This document shows, piece by piece, positions 48,681-59,312 of a DNA stretch of 64,000 bases (positions are counted from its first letter, which is position 1; each line of letters starts with the position of its first letter). The notes beneath the pieces are model-generated. The model saw only the letters and a list, made by a program, of their open reading frames with translations. It had not been told where the DNA came from and ran no database searches. Source of the stretch: Symsagittifera roscoffensis (taxonomy: Eukaryota; Xenacoelomorpha; Acoela; Convolutidae); the NCBI RefSeq assembly GCF_963678635.1, contig NC_087069.1:44220688-44284687 (forward strand). Direction: 5' to 3'. The translations under genes were made by a program, and so were the position numbers.

Positions 48681-49711
48681 GACCGCCCATATAGTCATTT
48701 CATGTGCTAGGTGAGATGTAGAATTTCATTCATTATACTAAAAGCAACCAACATTTGCATCAGAGGCACACAATCCAAATGGCGATCCCTCGGCATTGAG
48801 GACGGTTACACAATTGGAATGGCATTCTAAATATTCACACGCTGTTAACTGGGGCTTTCATCGCGCATAACTGACTCCTAAGATTTTAGAATTTCGACAC
48901 CATTTGCATATTATTTCGAACAATATGAGATGTTTGAAGATAAAAACACAGGATGACAACAGTGAACAAGCAACGAAAAACTTTTTCTTGCACCATTCGA
49001 AACCAATTTATTTTGATTTTAAGTTAAATTTATTGAGATCCGTCAAAAAAAATTAAAAAGTTTTAGTTTTTTCGTAGTTCTGATTGAACTATCAAATACT
49101 ATCTCATACAATTACTACGCAATTGCGAACCTCGAAAAATTCAGTTTTCGGTGTTTCAGAAAAAAAAAACTTTTAGAAAAATTAAAAAAGTTTTGAGCTC
49201 TGGGTTATTTTACAAAAAATGTATTCATATAATTTTCATATGTGAAAAGAAACTACCTGTAAAATTTTCGAAAAATTTCCGCTGTACTTATGGAATTTTA
49301 CAAAATTGTAGTACAAAACTTGCTTACATTAGAAAAATGGATTTCAAGCCTTTTTGGTCAACCCAGGAGGCCGGTCCCCCTTATTGCATTAAAAAACTAT
49401 TTCGCTTTGTACATTTTTTTCAGATGTTCAAATTGTACCATTCACCTTGATGTTCTTTTCTTTGATGGTTTTCCCAAGGCGATGACCAATTTCCCGGCAA
49501 ATTGAATCAAATCCAATTGAATCACAAATGTTTTAAACAGTTTCCCCAATTTTGTTGAAATTATTCCAATCCTTTGTATTTGGCCGAACAAATTGCCCAA
49601 TTACTTCTAAATTACCCATAATGTTCCAAAACATTTTTTAATTTAAAATTTTATGGAGAAACAATTCGATCCCCTATTTGATTATTCCCATCTAATAGTT
49701 TTTTTTGCAAC
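48681..49711. other. Non-coding stretch
   Basis: The first 150-200 bp may be the 3' tail of the retroelement, whose end I cannot place. The frames at 49151-49505 have no coding support. Confidence 0.4.
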
Positions 49712-49777
49712 ATGTATATTGAAATGTGTGCTATTGCTGCATTTTTTGCTCTTCTGATGATTCTGATCTCGTGCTGA
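49712..49777 (+). pseudogene. Membrane-anchor start exon, copy 1
   Basis: ATG to TGA gives 21 residues, MYIEMCAIAAFFALLMILIS plus C, a short start followed by a single hydrophobic segment, as in a signal anchor. It is collinear without gaps with 59090-59152. Of 63 bases 47 match, and the 16 differences fall 5, 1 and 10 at codon positions 1, 2 and 3, a pattern left by protein-level selection. In this copy the frame stops right after the hydrophobic segment, with no convincing donor, so it is either a broken exon or its splice site is unusual. The sequence type (short lumenal start, one anchor) fits cytochrome P450 and many other ER proteins; no family can be named. Confidence 0.4.
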
Positions 49778-51045
49778 ACTAACGCATACTCCAGGATGGT
49801 CTAAGTGAGTATGAGTTTCTGATATATGATTGATTATTTTTATTTTAGGCAATCAATTTTCTAATTCTTGCTTGGCGAGGTTGAAAGGATAGTTTCTTGG
49901 AAGATTAACAAAATGAGATTCAAAAGTGAGGCAAACACAAATTGCCGTTTTGTTGATTAAACTTGTCCTAAATCCGGTTAATTAAGAAGAAGGTATTTTT
50001 AAATTAGGCGCCAGATATGTCTTTAAACATAGCGGGGTCAAAAATGGATGTCTTACAACAGTAAGTGGGTTGAAAACATCTCTGCATAAATTGCGTGCAC
50101 AAAAACTTAAAAACTTTTTGCTGTTTAACCGATAAAGATTACTTTTCATGATTTTTAATCCAAGAGTCTCAAAAACTAATTACAAAACATTCTTGTACAA
50201 GTACGATACTTGCGTCCCTTATTATTAGATGTGTTACTGAAGAAAAACTTTTAGTCTTTAAAATATTTGAGCACATGATTCGGAATAGTTTATTGTTTTT
50301 TTCACAAAACTTTCACAATTTTCACAAAACTTCAGGACCCATCTTTCATACTTGCGGGAACCAGCAATCACACTTATGTACCAAAAGTTCAATTTTAGGA
50401 TTAAAAATTTATTTTGCTGTTTAACAAAAACACTCAAAATAGAAGATTTAAATCACAATTCGAAAAATTTTAGCCCACTATAAAAACAAAATTCGAGAGT
50501 GGTGGTTAAAATTTTTTTTACTGTAGCCGGTAGTCATTATATCATGCAGTAAATTACAAAGTCGTCGGTTTGACTTTCGCTGGTAGACCCATTTTAGTTT
50601 TTTCAATTCATATAAACTTTTCAGCTCTGAAGCAGTCCTAATTTGGGTAGATACTGGGATCTTAATCATTGACGTTGACCGTTATTTTCAAATTTTGTCT
50701 TTGAATTTCAAAACAAACTCAACCCAGGTTTTTCAATTTTGTATGCTAGTTCGTGTTCAAATTTCTAAACTTCAATTTCCATAGTCGTAATCAATCCAGT
50801 ATGGAACAAAAAATTCATGGACCCAAAATGCCGAACAAATGTTACGCATAAGTAAAAACACTGATCATACCTGCATCAGAGAAAAAGTGAAAAATCAGCT
50901 ATAACGGATTTTTGTGGTATAAAATAATAAAATCCATTTTTTTTCTAATAATAAACCATTGTTTTTATAACAATTAAAATGAATCATAAACATTTTAGAA
51001 TCAATTAATTTTTTTTTTTCAATTTATTTTTGCTGAAAACATGAG
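49778..51045. other. AT-rich non-coding stretch
   Basis: No gene seen. An acceptor-like 'tttttattttag' at about 49849 could follow the anchor exon, but the sequence after it closes within a dozen codons. Confidence 0.35.
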
Positions 51046-51051
51046 CAGTAG

Positions 51052-51117
<66 letters not shown>

Positions 51118-51131
51118 TAGTAGTAGTATAG

Positions 51132-51174
<43 letters not shown>

Positions 51175-51207
51175 TGTAGTAGTAGTAGTAGTAGTAGTAG
51201 TAGTATC

Positions 51208-51258
<51 letters not shown>
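51046..51258. repeat. AGT trinucleotide microsatellite (~70 units)
   Basis: Nearly pure (AGT)n with a few interruptions (gtggta, tatagga, gttgta, tatcag). Serine, valine and threonine/leucine homopolymer frames on both strands are products of the repeat. Confidence 0.97.
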
Positions 51259-51260
<2 letters not shown>

Positions 51261-52404
51261 GATAGGCTTCTGGGTACACCCACGGGTATGACCCCTCACT
51301 GATCAGTTTAAATGAGTTTTCCAGCTGGATTGCATTGTCGGCAGAGGCAGAGGATGCGCCAAGTGCACGGGACTAGTTCCTTGTACTGCGTTTCCACGTA
51401 ATTCCATTATACTCGTGTTAGCTTTTGTTTCAGATTTGTTGCGTCGCTAAAGTCAACTTTTTTTGAGAAAATGTTATACAGCACAGTGATGCAGAAAATT
51501 TTTGCAAGGAACTTACGGCCCACTGGATTACTTAAGTCAAGTTTTGTCAAATTGCAAAAAAATTCCATTTCCGCCCAAAACCCGAACGTTAGCAACATAA
51601 GCACCTCCCCTCCCACCATCGTTTTAACTATTGATCCTCCTAAACGTTTTAACAGACTTGTTTTTTGGCCGAGTTTTCAAAAATGCAATTATACCTACAC
51701 ACATACATACATAAATAGATACAAATGTACATACAGAAATACAAATATATCTCCCTCAAAACACGTTTAATTTAAGCAGCAATTGGAAAATGCTTTCTGT
51801 TCATTTTTAGAAGGTTTTCACCCAATTTCAAGACTGCTATTTGCTCCCATCCAATTTTTCCAACTAAAATCAGAAAGTCGTTCAACAAAATGGAGCAATA
51901 ATAATTGAGTAAACAAGTCAAAGCTGCACAAAAAAAAATTGAACAACAGCTAATCACGTCAGTTTCTAATGTGCAACCGACAAAGTGAGCGTTGAAATTA
52001 ACATCTCAATAACCTGGAAAAATTCAGTTAAACTGAACTTTCATTGCCTTTAAGTTTTAAAGTGAGAAATATTCAATTATGATGGCTTAGCAATGGACTA
52101 TGATGCTTATTGATTAATAGCAATGTGATCTATTATCAGTTAATTACAATCAAGTATTTTTTAATTTTAAAACAGTGATAACAAACTCAAATATAATCGA
52201 TTTTTATCTATAGAAAACAAGTACGGGTAATCTCAAATAAAACCTGTTCATAGACGGAAATTTGGACCTTGTGCACCAAAAACGCAAAATCTTGCTCCCG
52301 AGTACAATTTCCTTAAGTCCTCGTACATTTACCGTCCTTATGAGCATAATTTCTTTCTTTTGTATATTATCGGATTGAATCGTTGAATCAATGAATCATG
52401 TTTT
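51259..52404. other. Non-coding stretch
   Basis: A GC-richer patch follows the microsatellite (51259-51400). A 99-codon frame at 51471-51770 and an overlapping minus-strand frame are not supported. 'acatacataca' phrases near 51700 are low complexity. Confidence 0.4.
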
Positions 52405-52764
52405 CTAGATCCTGCCACTATTCTGTTTTTGTCTTCTATATGCTCCTTTGATCTTTCGCTGCTCCTTTTGTGGTTCTCCTTCTCCCAGTTGTTTTTTTTC
52501 TGTACAGAGTTTCAGCACATAGTCACAACCTGAGTTTCCAGGAATAATCGGATCAGTCGATAAGTTTGATATTGAAGAGCTCTGTTTTATTTTTGATTGA
52601 CGAGAATAGTTTTTATTGATGTTTGAATGGCTTTCACTTGAGTCCTGATTAACCATTTTGAAGAATGTGTCATCAAAATCTTGTGCTTCCAAAATAAAAC
52701 AGTTTTTATCAAAAAAACTTACATAACACTTAGGAATTAAACCATTACAATGAAAAAAAATCAA
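52405..52764 (-). CDS. Probable 3' coding exon of an unrecognised gene
   Basis: A 119-codon frame on the minus strand ends at TAG (52405). From about residue 28 on, the composition is that of a real hydrophilic protein: QDFDDTFFKMVNQDSSESHS, a serine/asparagine-rich linker with basic SRQSKIKQSSS, then NSGCDYVLKLC and a charged tail EKKQLGEGEPQKEQRKIKGA. The first ~27 residues are less convincing. A GTAAGT lies inside them (near 52720), and a TTTTGGAAG acceptor-like site near 52690 could start the true exon at the QDFDD part. An in-frame ATG with a fair context (AAAATGG) also begins MVNQDSS. No domain recognised; probably a disordered C-terminus. Upstream exons on the minus strand above 52765 were not found; a SINE begins 100 bp away. 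Confidence 0.5.
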   Translation of the reverse strand: MIFFHCNGLIPKCYVSFFDKNCFILEAQDFDDTFFKMVNQDSSESHSNINKNYSRQSKIKQSSSISNLSTDPIIPGNSGCDYVLKLCTEKKQLGEGEPQKEQRKIKGAYRRQKQNSGRI

Positions 52765-52865
52765 CTCTTAGATTTCTATCGCTTATTTCTCCTCTCGTTT
52801 TATCACTTCGCAAAAAAAGTTGCACAATACATCCTGCTTATTGTTAAAACGTAGTCCCTTCGCTT

Positions 52866-53080
52866 AAAAATTTGCTAGTGGTAAGGCGTTACTTTGAGAG
52901 CTTCTGATCGTGTCATCGATCCCTTGCCACGGCAATGATGGCAATGATAGTGTGTGAGGACGAGCTCTCACTTACTCACTTGACCTCTACCATCAGGTCT
53001 AACACATCATGACCAATTACGGCTCTAATAATGCTACCACGTGAAAACTCGTGACGCAAAAAACGGCCTTAAAGCGCAGG
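52866..53080 (+). mobile_element. tRNA-derived SINE, second copy
   Basis: The head reads gctagtggtaaggcgttact (A-box region), gagagcttctgatcgtg (anticodon-arm-like) and tcatcgatccc (B-box-like) in tRNA order. The body has 'gaccaattacggctc' and 'gacgcaaaaaacggcctt', shared with the 37.7-kb copy in reverse. A local inverted pair 'gacctcta'/'taggtc'-like phrases frames the region near 52980. Confidence 0.65.
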
Positions 53081-53657
53081 AGTTATAGATCCCCTTTTTC
53101 AGACTTGAATCCCCCTTCATAGATCCCCTTCATAGATCGCCTGATTTCAATAACCATAATAACCACAAATTAAAAAAAAAACTGATTTCAAGTTTTTTTG
53201 CGTTCATGAAAAAGCTGAAATTTTATCTGACTCGTACCAGACATATCTTACATTTAACTGTCACGCATTACTTACAATACTCGAGCTGAGTTTTGTTTTC
53301 CAAAATTGAAGGATAATATCATGTTACAGCTTCAGATACAATCTCATATATGCAATTTTTAAAAGATATTTTGAAATTTGTGTAAGCCTACGACGATTTG
53401 TAATCCAGGGTCACTATTTTTGGAATTAAACATAAAACTATACCTTCAGAGGTAGAATTGGCGATCTAGCAAGGTATAAAATTTTGATTTTCATACCTAT
53501 TAAAATCATAAACGGAAAAAAAATAGATATAAACTTTTCATTTTATAAAAAAAACATGGATTTTAAAGGAAAAGGTATGAGGTTTGTTTGATTCCTGAGC
53601 AGTTTTTTTTGTGAAACGAACTGACACGAACTGTGTTATGCCTGTTTTTATGCATCA
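53081..53657. other. AT-rich non-coding stretch
   Basis: A short duplicated phrase 'cttcatagatcccc' lies at 53100-53135. No gene. Confidence 0.4.
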
Positions 53658-54112
53658 CACAACAAACAAACAAACAAACAAACCAAACAAACAAACAAAC
53701 AAACAAACAAACAAACGAACGAACAAACAAACAAACAAACAAACAAACAAACAAACAAACAAACAAACAAACAAATAAACACACAAAAAAACAAACAAAC
53801 AAACAAAAACAAACAAACAAACAAACAAACAAATAAACAAAAACAAACAAACAAACAAATAAACAAACAAACAAACAAACAAAAAAACAAGCAAACAAAC
53901 AAACAAACAAACAAATAAACAAACAAACAAACAAACAAACAAACAAACAAACAAACAAACAAACAAATAAACAAAAAAACAAACAAAAAAATAAACAAAC
54001 AAACAAACAAACAAAAAAACAAACAAACAAACAAATAAACAAACAAACAAATAATAAAACAAACAAAAAAACCAAAAAACAAAGAAACAAACAAATAATT
54101 AACTAAAAAAAC
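53658..54112. repeat. AAAC tetranucleotide microsatellite (~450 bp)
   Basis: (AAAC)n with scattered AAAT, AAAAAAAC and GAAC variants. The 130-175-codon frames rich in CLFV (minus) or KQTN (plus) are products of the repeat: all three frames of one strand stay open because the unit is not a multiple of three and contains no stop. Confidence 0.97.
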
Positions 54113-55259
54113 AGCTAATCAATCAATCAATTTTGCACAATTTTACGCACAAGCCCAAAAAAGAACACACAAGCTCGCAAAAAAATTAAGAAAAAAAAAC
54201 AATATGACCTTTAGTTTATAATCGTATTGTAAAACGCGCACACGGTGTTCAATTAGTAGCATGTAAACTAGTAACTCGAGCAATTGACCCTTTTACAGTC
54301 TCTCTGCAAAATTCTGAACAATTTAACAAAAATGAGCGCAGTGTATCGTTTTGGTTGATGTGGCCAAGAAATTTCACACAAACATATCTGCCGAAGGCAA
54401 AATGGTAAAAACATAACGTCGTTGTTTACTACATTTACTACTTCTCTGCAATGATGTGGCTACTGATAACGATAAAAAAGCTTGTGGTCTGAGTCAAGGC
54501 AAAAACAAAGGATCTGACGCGGTTCTTGAGTCGGTCAAAGCTTTCTGTTTTGTTTTTCAAACTATTTGTGATTACTGATGCCATCAATGCCGTTCTCAAA
54601 ATATCGAATTCTTGATAAAAAAAACAAGCAAGAGGAAAAAACAGAAATAGGAAAAACCTTTTTCGGTTTCAACAAAACCGCAAGCAGTTTTTTGGCAAAA
54701 ATTAGTTTTTGAAAAACCCTAATCTTACTTAAATTTCAAAGAACATCCGAAGATGTAGAGAAAAGTAAAAAAAAAATCAGATCCGTGATTTAAGACAGGC
54801 AAAAAAAAAGCAATATTTTGAAACTGACATTTAAACTGCCGACAATAAAAACGCGCGCAGTGGCTCGAGATTTCGTTGCTGAGTAAAAATTTCACAATGT
54901 TTTTCGCTGTGTCAAAAGTTTTTAGCATAGAGCAGAAAAAAACGATTAAAAAAGCAAGCTGATTGAATTCTTCGCATACAAGCTGTCCTGTAAGGACTTT
55001 TCTTGGGATGCAACTATAAGTCTTATGACGCGGTGATAATCGATTTGATCCGAGTGATTTTAAAATTAAAACGAGTTCATAATTTAAGATTTCCGACCAA
55101 AGCCACCGCTACTTGCTTTGATTAGTTTATTAATCAACACGGGCATCATTTAATACTTTAACGAAATAATTCAAGAGGTATTTCATACTGAGATGTTTAA
55201 TATCTCATAAATGCAGTAATCAAAATATAGGTAGCACTTTAGTTCTGGTTAGTGAAACT
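54113..55259. other. AT-rich non-coding stretch
   Basis: No gene seen. Confidence 0.4.
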
Positions 55260-55700
55260 TTAAAGAACAGGAGTTTAAGTTATGCTGCCCGTTTCTATAA
55301 ACTGTTCTGATTCAGATCTGAAATATATAATTTTTTCAGATATAACCTTCAGAACTGAATTAGGTTGAGTACGCTTACAATAACCAATGAATACTTTAAG
55401 AATGGTTTATTTCTGATCTGAAGTTTTTTTTTGCATATTTCAGGATTAAAAAGACTGCTCCAATTCTTAATTTCAGTTCCTAAATTTTGTTTTTCCTGGT
55501 GAATTCTGATCTGAAATTATCATGGATTTTGACAAAAATTTTTGTATTTAAATTTATCGCCTCGCATTTAATAAGGAGGAAAACAGCAAAAAAAAGTGAC
55601 ATTGTAGTCGTTTTTTCAAAATGCAAATAGTATATTTTAAGAAAGGATTTCTCAGATTTAAATTCAGATCTGAAATTCATTTTTTTATGGGTCATTTAAA
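55260..55700 (+). repeat. Dispersed repeat family D (TCAGATCTGAAAT motif), copy 1
   Basis: Repeated variants of the palindrome-like TTCAGATCTGAA occur at about 55312, 55345, 55415, 55505 and 55665. The part 55495-55695 matches 63775-63890 in reverse orientation (shared 'gaaaggattt(c)ctcaga', 'gaattcagatctg'). The 71-codon frame here is within the repeat. Confidence 0.6.
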
Positions 55701-56208
55701 TAAAGGATTTTAAACCTTGCTTATAAATTGTACTAGCTACGGGCGCGGAGAGCAGAATAAATAGTGTATCAAACACCTAGATTTGATCCAACATATTCCA
55801 ACAATGTTTCAGCACAAAAGCGTCATGGCTGCATTCACTTCAAGCTGGCTCTCCAAACTTTTTTTTTGCCCAACAACAATTTTGAACAAGATTTATCAAA
55901 ACCCAGAGTTTTTGTGTTATAATGTTTTTCTATGATTATTCTTTTTTCTTCCATTATTATAAAAAAAATTCGCAACATAGTTCCATGAAAATCGATTTTT
56001 TTCCACCAAAAATGCATTATGATTGATTTTTTTCTGAAAAAAAAATGATTTACTTTTTGCACTTTTCTGTATAACTATGACGAATCAAAGTTAAACTTTA
56101 AACTTATTACCAACCAACTTTAAAAGAAAAAAAATCATGTTTTTTTCCTAGAAATTTTGTTTTCTTTATGATGTTTTTTTTTGTTCTTACTTCTGCCCCC
56201 CTCTCTAG
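55701..56208. other. AT-rich non-coding stretch
   Basis: A possible short start frame MFQHKSVMAAFTSSW at 55804 lies in slightly GC-richer DNA, but no donor follows. Nothing firm. Confidence 0.35.
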
Positions 56209-56399
56209 CTGAAAGTTTATCAGCTTTATCATCGAAGGTGAGTGAGAAAAAATAAGCCGAGGGAACCCAACTTGAGGAACATGGGCACAGATTTATACAA
56301 AGGGTAGCAGAATTGGCCAATTTTGATGGCGACTCTATCGGGCCGATGGCGACACACAACCTAGATTTGACCGACAACTTATCTGCTATCCAACACCAG
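56209..56399 (+). CDS. Candidate pair of short internal exons of an unrecognised gene
   Basis: A long pyrimidine tract with acceptor (ctgcccccctctctag, ending 56208) precedes a 29-nt exon that ends AAG|GTGAGT (56237). A 53-bp intron ends gggcacag (56290). A 109-nt exon then ends CAG|GTACTT (56399). The phases match and the joined frame reads LKVYQLYHR|RFIQRVAELANF, followed by DGDSIGPMATHNLDLTDNLS and AIQHQ. Composition of the second exon is balanced and coding-like, and the peptide looks like a compact soluble helix. It is not recognised. The tiny exon and intron are unusual next to PGAP3 introns of 518 and 682 bp, which lowers confidence. Alternatively the second exon alone is real, open from about 56255. 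Confidence 0.35.
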
Positions 56400-57109
56400 G
56401 TACTTAGGAGTACTTAGGGTTAGGCAGTTACAAAACTTAGCCCGGAAGAGGGGAAAATGGGGGTTAATCAAGGTACCTCGAAGTACTCGACTAGACTAAA
56501 ACGGAGCTTCATAAATTTGATGGAGAAACTGCAGTAAAATTAATTGAAAGTAAAATAATGTTTTGATTTAGTTGAAAGAGGAGTGTAGCGGAGACTGTGT
56601 AAAACATATTTATCTTAAGTCATTACGTAATTAAACTTAAGTGTCAAGGTCATTTTTGTAGGTAGCGTAACTTTGTTATCTGACCCCGAGGTTACTTCTA
56701 CAGATTCATTCAACCTTTATCTTTTTCAGCATTTGATTTTTGTATACTTTTTGTATACTTTTTGTCTTAGGAAGAAAAAGATAAAAATCAATTCACAGAT
56801 TGAAAACTTTTTGCAGGAAAAACATTGAAAAAAGCTGCTAAAAATTCACAGAAATGATTAATTCAGGGCAAATTTTCCAATTATAAAGTATCCATGTAAC
56901 TTTTTTTGGCATTATGTCTACTTTTTCACCTTTTTTACAGCTTTTTTTCTGACCGTTTACATTTCGTAAAGTTTTTTCAAACATTTTTCATTTGTTTTGG
57001 CATTGTTTAGCTTTAATTCAATTTATAAGGTTTGTGCAGGCGCAACCGGATCATTCCAGATTTTCCACATTTTTCCGCAAAGTTTTTGAAAAAACTCCAT
57101 TAACCATTA
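56400..57109. other. Non-coding stretch
   Basis: A GC-richer patch continues to about 56520, with repeated 'gtacttag' and 'ggtacctcgaagtactcg' phrases. The rest is AT-rich. No gene. Confidence 0.35.
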
Positions 57110-57411
57110 CGAAGCCAAAAAGAGCACTGGATAGGCGCACAATTTTGTGTCTGTATGTTCCTGGATTCCATAGACAAACATTTGAACATGTTCCAAAGTA
57201 AGGGTGCCAAACTTCCAACGTAAATTTTGTGGGCATGTTTGTTTTGCCGCAGATTCAGCTACAATCGAATATAATTAGCTGCTCTGGATTCCGCAACTGT
57301 AAGTGGATTGCACAAAATGTAAGTGGAATCCGCAAATGCAAATGGAATCCGCAAAACTTGTGAGCAGAGTATCCGCAAATGTAAGCGGATTCCGCAAACT
57401 GTAAGTGGATT

Positions 57412-57607
57412 AAGAATTTTGTTTATTAATGAGCTTGCATATGAAGAAGTAAAAGCTAGAGCTAGAATTCCTATCTATAGAAATTTGGAAGTTCAAGTTA
57501 ATGACTTAATCATTGTTAGCGGAATACACAGTCAAATGTCAAAACATTTGCTTACTAAATTGATGGATGTCGATTTTTTAGTATTTTGGAAACACGTCAC
57601 CAAATAA
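57412..57607 (+). pseudogene. Coding-looking fragment of unknown origin inside the composite element
   Basis: From about 57412 to a TAA at 57605 the frame reads RILFINELAYEEVKARARIP, then IYRNLEVQVNDLIIVSGIHS and a tail QMSKHLLTKLMDVDF. The upstream part of the open frame (from 57323) is GGATTCCGC repeat and not protein. The fragment has balanced amino-acid use with A/T-ending codons, and it starts and ends abruptly at repeat borders. It looks like a captured piece of an AT-rich (bacterial, viral or organelle-like) gene, but I do not recognise it, and 60 open codons can arise by chance. Confidence 0.3.
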
Positions 57608-58140
57608 GTTCAATATTTGGAGTCATTGGGTTGAGAGTGTATGGAAACACAACACACATCATATCGCCAATTTAGGTCAGTAATTAGGATTGCGTCAATC
57701 CCAAATACTGATTTTGGAAGCTTAACGCCGAGTAAATGCAATATTTGTAGTCCTTTGACTTGAGAGTGTTTGGAAACACGTCGCACAGCATATCGTCGAA
57801 TTAGGTCAGTATTCGGGATTGCATCAATCCCAAATACTGGTTTTGGAAACACAACACCGAATAATCATAACACCGAATAAATTGTGTTTTGGGAACACAA
57901 CGCACAACATGTCGCCGATTTAGGTCAGTATTTGTGATTCCCCAGTTTTTGGTCAGTATTTGGAGTTGATGGAATCTCAAACTCTGAAATTTGGAATAAA
58001 TTCATTATTTGGAGTCATTGGGTTGAGAGTCTTCAGAAACACAATGAACATCATATCGCCGAAACAAGTCAGTATTTGGGCTTCCATCGATCCCAAATTT
58101 TGGTCAGTATTTGGGATTCCATCGATCCCGAATACTGATA
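57608..58140 (+). repeat. Imperfect tandem repeats with recurring hairpins
   Basis: A unit of roughly 100-150 bp (gttgagagtgt.tggaaacac, catatcgccgattaggtc, cagtatttgggatt) repeats about four times with strong drift. Three positions (57678-57710, 57807-57839, 58105-58137) form hairpins of the type cagtatttgggatt-5 bases-aatcccaaatactg. Minus- and plus-strand frames here follow the repeats. Confidence 0.75.
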
Positions 58141-58567
58141 ATGGGTAGTTGACAGAAATTGAGATCGAGCATTAGGCATTTCAACAGGTACCTGATGAAC
58201 ATAGTAATTTAGTACTTAAGATTGAATGAATATATGTAATACATGTAAATGGGATCAGCAAACAGAATGCGGACTCCACTTTACAATTTGCGGATTCCGC
58301 TTACAGTTCTGAAAGCCGCAACAGCTCAATTTAACTATATGAATGTCCGATTATTTGTTTGTTGATTCCACAAACCGTTTTGGATTCGGCAAAGTCGCCT
58401 ATTTTTGGAACAATTTTGAGCGGTACAGTGTTCTAGGTACTTTTTGTGGAATCCAAAACGCGAAGAACATCAAAGAAAAGTAGAAAAGTTGCGGATTCTG
58501 CCACAATCATGATTTTGGCCTGTTGTAGAATCCGCTTACAAAGCAGTGAGTTCACAGTTTGGCCTCG

Positions 58568-59089
58568 TAAGATTTTTTTTTTTCAAAACATTTCTTGTCA
58601 AATTTTTTTTGGCTTTCAAAAGCGTCCTCAAATCTTTTCATAAAAAAACTCAACTTTTTTGAAATCATATTTTTGCTTCAAGGTAGGCATATACAAACTG
58701 AGAAATTTTGTTGACTAAAATCATCAGGTTCCGGCTTTGGCTAACCGAGCTCGACCTTGCAAGAAAAGTTTCAGTGAATCATTTTTTTTTTCAATTTTCA
58801 GGTAAAATGGATAGAAACCAATTGAATTTCGTTTTGTAGTGACATCTGTTAAAAAAACTTCACAAAAATAAAATTAGTACCAAATAGCTCCCCAGGGCAA
58901 TGGATGATTTCACAGTGAAAAAAATGAGCTGAATTTAGAAACAAGATCATTTCAATGAATTACATAATTTATCCAATTATGTAAATTGGCAGCAATCATT
59001 TGCCCACAAATTGCAGGAAAATCCAAAGCATCTGCTGGAAACATTTGCATCGCTTCTTTTTTCATTCAGTCGTTAGTTTTTTCAGCAGA
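58568..59089. other. AT-rich non-coding stretch
   Basis: No gene. The last ~20 bases (tagttttttcagcag) form an acceptor-like tract just before the next start codon. Confidence 0.4.
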
Positions 59090-59167
59090 ATGTACCTTGA
59101 AGTGTGTTCGATTGTGACCTTCTTAGCCCTGCTGATGATTTTGATTTCGTGGAAAATTACCAGCTAG
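59090..59167 (+). CDS. Membrane-anchor start exon, copy 2
   Basis: ATG to TAG gives 25 residues, MYLEVCSIVTFLALLMILIS then WKITS: a short start, one hydrophobic segment, and a basic residue after it, as in a type III signal anchor. It is the relative of 49712-49777 (14 of 21 residues identical, mostly third-position differences). A T-rich ttttttcag stands right before the ATG. The frame closes at 59165 unless a donor is used. After the stop, the frame stays open through IISRFCMFGHSEDH to a GTTAGT at 59211, so one nonsense change may have broken it. Possible continuation is described at 59313. Confidence 0.4.
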   Translation: MYLEVCSIVTFLALLMILISWKITS

Positions 59168-59312
59168 ATTATCTCACGCTTCTGCATGTTTGGCCACAGT
59201 GAGGATCATGGTTAGTCTTGTAAACTTTTTCCCTGAGATGTCGATGGACATGTTTTTACTTCACTATTTTATATATTTAGTCGTAAATTTAAAAAATAAA
59301 TTATTATTTTCA

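Larger units (their letters stand above)
57110..58567. mobile_element. 1.46-kb composite element with CGAGGCC-type ends
   Basis: The left end cgaagccaaaaagagcactg follows TA, the right end ttcacagtttggcctcg precedes TA (58568-58569). Both flanks inside are the family's GGATTCCGC-rich sequence (57280-57420 and 58255-58545). Between them lie an unrelated coding-looking segment (57412-57607) and a set of imperfect tandem repeats (57610-58140), so the family's usual interior has been expanded or invaded. Confidence 0.75.

Noticed and set aside
51019-51299. Poly-Thr, poly-Leu, poly-Ser and poly-Val frames
   Set aside because: Products of the AGT trinucleotide repeat in different frames.
53563-54094. 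Open frames of 135-175 codons rich in CLFV
   Set aside because: They are translations of the AAAC microsatellite; all frames of that strand are open for the same reason.
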